Of a stretch of DNA of 64,000 nt, positions 41,191 through 48,133 are shown in pieces (the stretch's first letter is position 1; each line of letters opens with the position of its first letter). The notes beneath the pieces were generated by a model that saw nothing but the letters and a program-made list of their open reading frames with translations, was not told the DNA's origin and made no database searches. Source of the stretch: Streptomyces sp. H39-S7 (GTDB lineage: Bacteria; Actinomycetota; Actinomycetes; Streptomycetales; Streptomycetaceae); NCBI RefSeq assembly GCF_027158205.1, contig NZ_JAPVLU010000008.1, positions 1 to 64,000 on the forward strand. The letters run 5' to 3'. Position numbers and translations under genes: made by a program.

Positions 41191-41817
41191 CGGCGATGGT
41201 CCTTCCGATCGTTCGGCTGACGGCGGCGACACCTTCGCGCACACGCCACGGACGACTGCCGGGCCCGGTCGGGTGGGGGCCGGACGCGCCCGCCGGGACC
41301 GAACCGCCATGTCCGCGGACGGCAACCGGGATCACCGGGCCGCTGACCGCCCCGCGGGCAACGCGACGGGGGAAACCTGCCCGTGCGGCATCCGGCCGGG
41401 CGGGTCCCGCCCACGGACGCCCGAGCAGTCTCGCAGCATGTTTATCACCCTCTGGAACAATCAAGTTACCGAACGGTACCGAATCAAGCCGTGCCGGAGC
41501 GGGGCCACCGGCCGTCGCGGATGCGGCGGACCATAAGAGTTCCTAAAGCCGACCTCATGTTCCTGTGAAGGTTCTGCCGACCCCGTACCGCCGCCACGCC
41601 CCCGACGCGGCGGACTATGAGGTCTATACCTCCAGTGCAATGTCACTGAAATACATGGGCACAGCGGACGCACAGCCTCCATGACCGGGCGTCAGGTCTC
41701 CCCCTGGGCGCGCATCGCGAACCTTTGCTCCGCCTGAGGGCGGCGAAACCCGTGTCGATGGACGGGCGTTCGATGTGGCATCGTCCCGCCGCAACGCAGT
41801 TCGGACGCGAGGATGGG
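41191..41817. promoter_or_regulatory. 627-bp divergent regulatory region
   Basis: Divergent promoters for the cluster regulator and the metalloprotease. No frame here looks like a gene. Noted elements: a repeated TACCGAA (41467-41473 and 41477-41483) containing ACCG-AA-CGGT, and a palindrome at 41619-41632 described separately. Local AT content rises at 41430-41480 and 41600-41660, consistent with promoters. Confidence 0.45.
41619..41632. promoter_or_regulatory. DasR-like palindrome upstream of the metalloprotease
   Basis: GAGGTCTATACCTC. The core GGTCTAxACC matches the core of DasR-responsive elements (TGGTCTAGACCA), which control chitin and N-acetylglucosamine genes in Streptomyces. It is 185 bp upstream of the protease start. 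Other HutC-type GntR regulators bind similar cores. Confidence 0.4.
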
Positions 41818-43911
41818 ATGACCTTGTTGCAGCGCAATGATCGAGGCGAGCACCGGCGGGGTTCGCGGGCCAAGAGACGAACCGTCCTCGCGATCGCGCT
41901 GGCGTCGGCCACGCTGGTCGCCGGCGGCGTCACCGCACTCGCCACCACGGGCGGCATCGGCACGAACACCCAGCAGGTGGACTCGGCGTCCCCGCAGGCG
42001 CTGGACGACGTTCCGCCGGACGAGCCGCGCAAGGGCATGGTCTACAAGGGCCTGGAAGCCGCCCCCGAGGACAGCGCGTGTGTCGGCGGCTTCGAGGTCG
42101 AGGGCGTCAAGCAGTGCACCCACGGTCCGGACTCACCGCCCAGGGGCGTGGACATCACCAAGGACACGCCCCCGGCCGTCAAGGCGACCGTCGTGACCTC
42201 CATACCCAAGGCCGGCGGCGGCAAGGCCCCCGGCGGCGCCGAGTTGCTCTCGGACGTGCCCGCGACGCTGGACGCCGCCCACCCCGGCAAGGCCGTCGCC
42301 TCGGCCCCGCCCGCCGCGACGGGCTCCACGGGCTCCGCCGCCAAGGCCGCCGCGGCCCAGGATACGGCGTCGGCCGTGATCTGTGACGGCGACGGATCGA
42401 CCGGCAACCGCGTCCAGGTCGTCTACGCACACGGCCCCGGTGCGAACCGGTTCGCCGAGTACCTGCCCTCGTTCAAGAAGTGGGCGCACGACTCCGACGT
42501 CATCTACAACGCGAGCGCGACGGAGACCGGCGGTGTACGGCACATCCGCTACGTCACCGAGTCCGACTGCACCGTCGCGGTGCTCAACCTCGAAGTGCCG
42601 GCCGCCGCGATGCAGGACTTCAGCGCCACCAACAAGGCCCTGGCGGGCCAGGGGCTGAACCGCAAGGACCGCAAGTACATGATCTTCGCGGACTCCAACG
42701 TCTACTGCGGCATCGGCAGCTTCGCCGGCGACGAGCGTCCCGGCCCGGAGAACTCCAGCAACTTCGGTCCCTCCTACGGCCGGACGGACTCCGGCTGCTG
42801 GGGAGGTTCGACGCCCGCGCACGAACTCGGCCACAACCTCGGGGCGGTCAACAACAGCGCTCCGAACACCAGCCGTGGCGGCCACTGCGTGGACGAGTGG
42901 GACATCATGTGCTACTCGGACACGCCTTACTACCCGCAGATGCAGATCCACTGCCCGAACCGCGCCAGCGACGACCGGCTCGACTGCAACCACGACGACT
43001 ACTTCAACACCAACCCGCAGCCGGGCAGTTACCTGACGACGCACTGGAACATCGCCAACAACCAGTTCCTGCTCAGCAACGGCGGCAGCAACCCCAACCC
43101 CACTCCCAACCCCACCCCCAGTCCGACAACTACTCCGACGCCCTCCCCCACCTCCACCAAGGGACCGACGCCGAACCCGACTCCGACCACGACCTCGACG
43201 CCGAACCCGACGACCGCTCCTGACGTCGCGGTGAGCCAGGTGACCCAGAACTCCGCGGTCCTCACGTGGAAGCCGGCCACCGGCGCCACCGGGTACGACC
43301 TGCTGCTGGACCAGAAGGCCATCGGCAACGTCAAGGCCACCACCGTGCGCGTGGTCAGCCTGCGGCCCGGCACGCAGTACAAGGTCGCCGTCGCCGTGCA
43401 CGGCGCGGACGGCAAGGTCTCCGCACCCGGTCGCCAGGCGGCGTTCCGCACCCAGCCGGCCAGCGGAACGGCCGGCCCGGTCGAGCCCGGCAAGCGCTAC
43501 CTGATGCTGAACAGCTTCACGGGCCAGGCCGCCGACATGTACGGCGCCTCCCGGGCCAACGGCTCGGTGCTCATCGGCTACCAGCGCCACGGTTACACCA
43601 ACCAGCAGTGGTCGTTCGAGAGCGTCGGCGGCGGCTACGTCCGGGTCAGGTCCGCGGTGTCCGGAAAGTGCCTGCAGCTCGGCGGCAAGCCGGTCGCGGG
43701 CCAGTGGATCGCCCAGCAGCCGTGCGGCACCGCCGCATCACAGGCGTGGAAGATCACGGCCAACGCCACCGGCTACACGCTCGGCGCCAAGGGCTCCCCG
43801 CTCGTCCTCGGCGTGAGCAACCGCGACTACTACGGCGGGGCGCTGCTGGAGTTGCAGCAGCCCGGCAACCAGGCCTGGCAGCGCTGGACGTTCCAGCAGT
43901 CCACGTCCTGA
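41818..43911 (+). CDS. Secreted metalloprotease with Fn3 and ricin-type domains
   Basis: 697 residues. Signal peptide within 1-45 (KRRTVLAIALASATLVAGGVTALA), a propeptide to about residue 190, then a metzincin-like catalytic domain with HELGHNLG (His335, Glu336, His339) and the Met-turn WDIMCYSD. The usual third ligand in HExxHxxGxxH/D is Asn345, which is odd. A PT-rich linker (about 420-465) leads to a fibronectin III domain (VSQVTQNSAVLTWKPATGATGYDLL) and a C-terminal ricin-type beta-trefoil (YLMLNSFTGQAADMYGAS, CLQLGGKPVAGQWIAQQPC). It probably degrades extracellular protein while binding a glycan. ATG 41818 follows GAGGAT. Confidence 0.85.
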   Translation: MTLLQRNDRGEHRRGSRAKRRTVLAIALASATLVAGGVTALATTGGIGTNTQQVDSASPQALDDVPPDEPRKGMVYKGLEAAPEDSACVGGFEVEGVKQCTHGPDSPPRGVDITKDTPPAVKATVVTSIPKAGGGKAPGGAELLSDVPATLDAAHPGKAVASAPPAATGSTGSAAKAAAAQDTASAVICDGDGSTGNRVQVVYAHGPGANRFAEYLPSFKKWAHDSDVIYNASATETGGVRHIRYVTESDCTVAVLNLEVPAAAMQDFSATNKALAGQGLNRKDRKYMIFADSNVYCGIGSFAGDERPGPENSSNFGPSYGRTDSGCWGGSTPAHELGHNLGAVNNSAPNTSRGGHCVDEWDIMCYSDTPYYPQMQIHCPNRASDDRLDCNHDDYFNTNPQPGSYLTTHWNIANNQFLLSNGGSNPNPTPNPTPSPTTTPTPSPTSTKGPTPNPTPTTTSTPNPTTAPDVAVSQVTQNSAVLTWKPATGATGYDLLLDQKAIGNVKATTVRVVSLRPGTQYKVAVAVHGADGKVSAPGRQAAFRTQPASGTAGPVEPGKRYLMLNSFTGQAADMYGASRANGSVLIGYQRHGYTNQQWSFESVGGGYVRVRSAVSGKCLQLGGKPVAGQWIAQQPCGTAASQAWKITANATGYTLGAKGSPLVLGVSNRDYYGGALLELQQPGNQAWQRWTFQQSTS

Positions 43912-43960
43912 CCCGGCGGCCGACCACCGCTCCGGCGGGGTGAGGCCGACACCATGAACC

Positions 43961-43990
43961 GACGGGCCCGCCCCACCGGGCGGGCCCGTC
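43961..43990. terminator. Hairpin terminator after the metalloprotease
   Basis: GACGGGCCCGCCC, loop CACC, then the exact reverse complement: a perfect 13-bp GC stem 50 bp past the stop. It lies inside an open frame that would extend the next gene upstream, which argues for a later start for that gene. Confidence 0.85.
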
Positions 43991-44058
43991 AGCGCTCCCG
44001 CGGGCCGCCCCCACCGGCTCCGCCCCCCTTTCCCGACCCTCGTGAAAGCCGGTCCCAG

Positions 44059-44673
44059 ATGCCCCGCCCTTCCCTCCGCCTGCCGCGGCCGGCCATGGCC
44101 GCGCCGCTGATCGCCCTCGTCACCCTGCTGTCCCTGCTGTCCGCGAGGCCGGCGTCCGCGCACGGGGACACCATCCACCTGGAGATCACCGGCAACGCGG
44201 AAGGCCGTCTGACGGTCGCGGCCACCTGGGACGAGGACCACCACCCCGTGGAGGAGAAGATCGCCGCGACCCTCCAGGCGACCGCGGCGGACGGCCGGCA
44301 GGTCGGCCCGTGGCCCCTCACCGCGCTGGACACGGCGCGGGGCACCTACACCGTCGCCGTGCCGCTGCCGCCCGGCACCTGGCAGATCTCCGCGGAATCC
44401 GCGTTCCCGGCCATGGGCGCGGGGAAGACCACCCTCAAGGTCACGGCCGTTCCGGGCCGCCCGGCCCCGACCACCGCCGTCACCACCACGCCCCCTCCCA
44501 CCACCGCCCCGACCGCCGGCCCCTCCGCGGCGCAGCCGACCGCGGCCGCCGACCCCGGCAAGGACGGATCGTCGTCCACCCTGCTGATAACGGCCATCGC
44601 CGCAGCGGTCGTCTCGGCGGCCACCGCCGCCCTCCTGATCATCCGCCGCCGGCGATCGGGTCCGCAGCGGTAA
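44059..44673 (+). CDS. Membrane-anchored surface protein with one beta domain
   Basis: 204 residues from ATG 44059. Signal segment MAAPLIALVTLLSLLSARPASA with cleavage before HGDTIHLEITG. The mature part looks like one immunoglobulin-type domain (GRLTVAATWDEDHHP, GTYTVAVPLPPGTWQISAESAF), then a Pro/Thr-rich spacer (about 135-165) and a C-terminal membrane segment LLITAIAAAVVSAATAALLII followed by RRRR. The mature N-terminal His recalls copper-binding CopC-like proteins but is not proof. The earlier in-frame ATG at 43954 is rejected because a terminator follows it. Confidence 0.65.
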   Translation: MPRPSLRLPRPAMAAPLIALVTLLSLLSARPASAHGDTIHLEITGNAEGRLTVAATWDEDHHPVEEKIAATLQATAADGRQVGPWPLTALDTARGTYTVAVPLPPGTWQISAESAFPAMGAGKTTLKVTAVPGRPAPTTAVTTTPPPTTAPTAGPSAAQPTAAADPGKDGSSSTLLITAIAAAVVSAATAALLIIRRRRSGPQR

Positions 44674-44726
44674 CACCGGGAACCTGTCGGGCGACACGAG
44701 GCATCCGACGGGTTGCGGCGAAGGCG

Positions 44727-44740
44727 TTGAAGCGCTTCGA
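44727..44740. promoter_or_regulatory. LacI operator, site 1 (repressor gene)
   Basis: TTGAAGCGCTTCGA, one mismatch from the palindrome TCGAAGCGCTTCGA found at three other places in the locus. It lies 145 bp upstream of the LacI-type repressor gene. Confidence 0.8.
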
Positions 44741-44818
44741 CTGAGCTCTGGACAGCAGCTTAGGCCGCGTCTAGTGTCGATACGCGGCAGCTGTCACGGG
44801 ACAGGGTCGCGAGTGTTA

Positions 44819-44832
44819 TCGAAGCGCTTCAA
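44819..44832. promoter_or_regulatory. LacI operator, site 2 (repressor gene)
   Basis: TCGAAGCGCTTCAA, one mismatch from the palindrome, 52 bp upstream of the repressor start. Sites 1 and 2 are 92 bp apart, so looping is possible. The position implies autoregulation and control of the downstream GH31 gene. Confidence 0.82.
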
Positions 44833-44884
44833 TCGATAGGTTGTCCTCAGCAACCCCTTCGCCCTCGTCGGATGGAGACCCTCT

Positions 44885-45895
44885 ATGGCCACGCTCGCCG
44901 AGGTCGCCCGGCACGCCGGTGTCTCCGCCAGCACGGTGTCGTACGTTCTCAGCGGCAAGCGCTCGATCTCGGAGGGGACCCGCGATCGCGTCGAGCGCAG
45001 CATCCAGGAGCTCGGCTACCACCCCAACGCCGGGGCCAGGGCGCTCGCCAGCAGCCGGTCGCACATCGTGGCGCTCATGGTGCCGCTGCGGACGGACATG
45101 TACGTGCCGGTGATGATGGAGATCGCCATCGCCGTGGCCACCACGGCGCGCCAGTACGGGCATGACGTGCTGCTGCTGACCGGCGAGGAGGGGCCCGCCG
45201 CCGTGCGGCGGGTGATCGGCAGCGGGCTGGCCGACGCCATGATCGTGATGGATGTCGAGCTGGAGGACGAACGCGTCCCGCTGCTGCGGGATTCGGTCCA
45301 CCCGTCCGTCCTGATCGGACTGCCGGCCGATCCGTCCGGACTGACCTGCGTCGACCTGGACTTCACCGCCACCGGGGAACTCTGCGGGGACCACCTCGCC
45401 GATCTCGGGCATCGCGACATCGCGGTGATCGGCGAAGCTCCCGCGGTCTACCAGCGGCACACCGGATTCGCCGAACGCACCATGGAGGGGCTGCGCCGGC
45501 GCGCCCGCGAGCGGGACCTTCGGCTGATCCACCGCCCCTGCGACGGCAGTTACGAGTCCACCGCCGGGGTCCTGTCGCGCATCTTCGAGGAGCGGCCCCG
45601 CACCAGCGCCCTCGTGGTGCAGAACGAGTCGTCCGTCGGCCCCCTGCTCAGCCTGCTCCAGCAGCAGGGCCGGGCGGTCCCCGAGGACGTGTCGGTGATC
45701 GCGATCTGTCCCGACCAGGTGGCCGAGCAGGCTTCCGTACGGCTCACGTCGGTGGCCATCCCCGCCCAGGACATGGGGCGCCGGGCCGTCGAGCTGGTGA
45801 TGGGCAAGCTGGAGGGCCGCGAGCCGCGACCGCTCACGCTGCTTCCGCCGCAGCTCACCGTGCGTGGCAGCACCGGGCCCGCGCCCGCCGTCTGA
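44885..45895 (+). CDS. LacI-family repressor of the xyloglucan locus
   Basis: 336 residues. The helix-turn-helix and hinge are ATLAEVARHAGVSASTVSYVLSGKRSISEGTRDRVERSI (2-40) followed by LGYHPNAGARALAS, and the periplasmic-binding-like sugar domain includes VALMVPLRTDMYVPVMMEI and CVDLDFTATGELCGDHLADLGHRDIAVIGE. The four palindromes of the locus (two before this gene, one before GH3, one before the transporter) are the expected binding sites. The inducer is probably a xyloglucan oligosaccharide or one of its sugars. GH31 follows after 102 bp on the same strand. Confidence 0.88.
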   Translation: MATLAEVARHAGVSASTVSYVLSGKRSISEGTRDRVERSIQELGYHPNAGARALASSRSHIVALMVPLRTDMYVPVMMEIAIAVATTARQYGHDVLLLTGEEGPAAVRRVIGSGLADAMIVMDVELEDERVPLLRDSVHPSVLIGLPADPSGLTCVDLDFTATGELCGDHLADLGHRDIAVIGEAPAVYQRHTGFAERTMEGLRRRARERDLRLIHRPCDGSYESTAGVLSRIFEERPRTSALVVQNESSVGPLLSLLQQQGRAVPEDVSVIAICPDQVAEQASVRLTSVAIPAQDMGRRAVELVMGKLEGREPRPLTLLPPQLTVRGSTGPAPAV

Positions 45896-45997
45896 GACCT
45901 TCCGCCTTCCACCCTCCTCCCGGGTCCCGCAGCCCACGGCGCCGGACCGCGATGCCGCACGCCCTGAGATCCCTCGCGCTCTGAAGGAGACCCCACC

Positions 45998-48034
45998 GTG
46001 AGTCAGACTCCGCCCGCCGTGTCACTCGCCCAGTCCTCACCCACGGCCGGCACGTTCAGCGAACGCACGGGCGGCCTGGAGTGGACCGGCCGCCAGGAGA
46101 CGCTCCGCATCGAAGCCTGGGGCCCGGACGCGATACGAGTACGGGCCCGGCTCGGCGGGCCGCTGCTCGACGATCTGCCCGGCGCCCTCCTGGACGACCC
46201 GCCGCCGGCCCCGTCCACGGCCGTCAAGATCGAGGACGGTCACGCGCTGCTGGTCAACGGCGCGATCACCGCGACCGTCGACGCCGAGGGCATGCTGCGC
46301 TTCCTGCGCACCGACAGCGGCGAGGAACTCCTCGCCGAGGAGCGGGCGCACTTCTGGTGGCCAGGACCGCGGCTGCGCACCGCGACCGGCAACGGCTACC
46401 ACCGCATCGAGCAGCGCTTCCGCGCCTACGACGGTGAGCGGTTGTACGGGCTGGGCCAGCACCAGCACGGCCTGCTCGACCAGAAGGGCGCCGTCATCGA
46501 CCTGGTGCAGCGCAATTCCGAGGTGACGATTCCCGTCCTCACCTCCAGCCGGGGGTACACCTTCCTGTGGAACAACCCGGCGATCGGCCGCGTCGAACTG
46601 GCCGCCACCGGCACCCGCTGGGTCGCCGACAGCGCACGGCAGACCGACTACTGGATCACGGCGGGAGATCCGGCCGCCGCGCAGCGCCGCTACACCGCGG
46701 TCACCGGACGCACCCCGATGCTCCCCGAGTGGGCCGCCGGATTCTGGCAGTGCAAACTGCGCTACCGCACCCAGGACGAACTGCTCGGCGTCGCCCGCGA
46801 ATACCGGCGCCGCGGCCTGCCGCTCGCCGTGATCGTCTGCGACTTCTTCCACTGGACGCACCTTGGTGAGTGGAAGTTCGACCCCGCCGAGTGGCCGGAC
46901 CCGGCCGCGATGACCCGCGAACTCGCCGAGATGGGCGTGCAACTCGCCGTTTCCGTCTGGCCGTCCGTCTCGCCGCTCAGCGAGACGCACCAGCCGATGG
47001 AGCAGGCCGGGCACTTCATCGGCACCGAGTACGGTCCGCTGGCGCACGCCGACTGGCCGGACAAGCAGGTCGCGGAACCGGTGCAGGTGGCCTTCTACGA
47101 CGCCACCAATCCGCAGGCCCGCGCGTACGTCTGGCAGCGGATCAAGGACAACTACCTGACCCCTTACGGCATCAAGGCGTTCTGGCTGGACGCCTGCGAG
47201 CCCGAGCTCAAGCCCGGGTACCCCGCCAACCTCCGCTACCACGCCGGGCCCGGCCTGGAGGTCGGCAACCTGTACCCGCGCGAGAACTCCCGTACCTTCC
47301 ACGAGGGCCTGCTCGCCGCCGGGGACGAGGAGGTGGTGACCCTCAACCGTTCCGCGTGGGCCGGCAGCCAGCGCTACGGCGCCGCCCTGTGGTCGGGCGA
47401 CATCGGCACGGACTTCGCCACGTTGCGCGACCAGGTGACCGCGGGGCTGCACGTCGCGCTGTCCGGCATCCCCTGGTGGAACACCGACATCGGGGGCTTC
47501 CACGGCGGCGACCCGGACGACCCCGCCTACCAGGAGGTGCTGGTCCGCTGGTTCCAGTACGGCGCTTTCAGCCCGCTCTTCCGGCTGCATGGCTTCCGTG
47601 ACCCCGGCACGCCGCTCGGACCCGACATGACCGGCGGCCCCAACGAGGTCTGGTCGTACGGCGAGGAGGCGTACGGGATCCTCACCGAGTACCTGCGGCT
47701 GCGTGAGCGCCTGAAGCCGTATCTGCTGGCGCAGATGCGTACCGCGCACGAGGAGGGCATCCCGCCGATGCGCCCGCTGTTCCTGGAGTTCCCGCAGGAC
47801 GGGACGGCCTGGGGCGTCGGGGACGCCTTCCTCGTCGGTCCGGACCTGCTGGTCGCCCCCGTGCTGGAGGCGGGGGCCCGTGAGCGCACCGTGTACCTCC
47901 CGCGGGGCGCGCGGTGGGCCGATGCCTGGACGGGCGCCGCGTACGAGGGCGGGCAGTCGGTGACGGTGCCCGCACCGCTGGAGCGCATACCGCTCTTCCT
48001 GCGGGACGGGGCGGTGCTTCCGATCCGGGCGTAG
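45998..48034 (+). CDS. GH31 alpha-xylosidase/alpha-glucosidase
   Basis: 678 residues, no signal, so intracellular. GH31 barrel: AGFWQCKLRYRTQDELLGVAREYRRRGLPLAVIVCDFFHW, the catalytic nucleophile Asp in AFWLDACEPEL, the acid/base region RSAWAGSQRYGAALWSGDIGT, and IPWWNTDIGGFHGG. The N-terminal beta domain carries GLGQHQHG, and TYFxx-type metal sites are absent. GH31 members act on terminal alpha-xylose of xyloglucan oligosaccharides or on alpha-glucans; the neighbours (GH74, GH12, GH42, GH95) favour alpha-xylosidase. GTG 45998 follows GAAGGAGA. Probably cotranscribed with the repressor. Confidence 0.86.
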   Translation: MSQTPPAVSLAQSSPTAGTFSERTGGLEWTGRQETLRIEAWGPDAIRVRARLGGPLLDDLPGALLDDPPPAPSTAVKIEDGHALLVNGAITATVDAEGMLRFLRTDSGEELLAEERAHFWWPGPRLRTATGNGYHRIEQRFRAYDGERLYGLGQHQHGLLDQKGAVIDLVQRNSEVTIPVLTSSRGYTFLWNNPAIGRVELAATGTRWVADSARQTDYWITAGDPAAAQRRYTAVTGRTPMLPEWAAGFWQCKLRYRTQDELLGVAREYRRRGLPLAVIVCDFFHWTHLGEWKFDPAEWPDPAAMTRELAEMGVQLAVSVWPSVSPLSETHQPMEQAGHFIGTEYGPLAHADWPDKQVAEPVQVAFYDATNPQARAYVWQRIKDNYLTPYGIKAFWLDACEPELKPGYPANLRYHAGPGLEVGNLYPRENSRTFHEGLLAAGDEEVVTLNRSAWAGSQRYGAALWSGDIGTDFATLRDQVTAGLHVALSGIPWWNTDIGGFHGGDPDDPAYQEVLVRWFQYGAFSPLFRLHGFRDPGTPLGPDMTGGPNEVWSYGEEAYGILTEYLRLRERLKPYLLAQMRTAHEEGIPPMRPLFLEFPQDGTAWGVGDAFLVGPDLLVAPVLEAGARERTVYLPRGARWADAWTGAAYEGGQSVTVPAPLERIPLFLRDGAVLPIRA

Positions 48035-48040
48035 TGCCCA

Positions 48041-48080
48041 GCGAGAACGCCCCCGGCCCACGGGCCGGGGGCGTTCTCGC
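48041..48080. terminator. Bidirectional terminator between GH31 and GH3
   Basis: A 19-bp perfect stem (left arm begins GCGAGAACGCCCCCGG) with a 2-base loop between two converging genes. After it, at about 48093-48135, short direct repeats GGATCAGC lie at the end of the GH3 gene. Confidence 0.88.
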
Positions 48081-48133
48081 GTCCGAAGGAACAGCAGGAT
48101 CAGCCGGATCAGCCAAGGCGGCGGATCAGCGGA

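Noticed and set aside
43954-44058. Upstream extension of the surface protein to an earlier ATG
   Set aside because: The extension is basic and proline-rich and contains the terminator of the preceding gene; the signal peptide fits a start at 44059.
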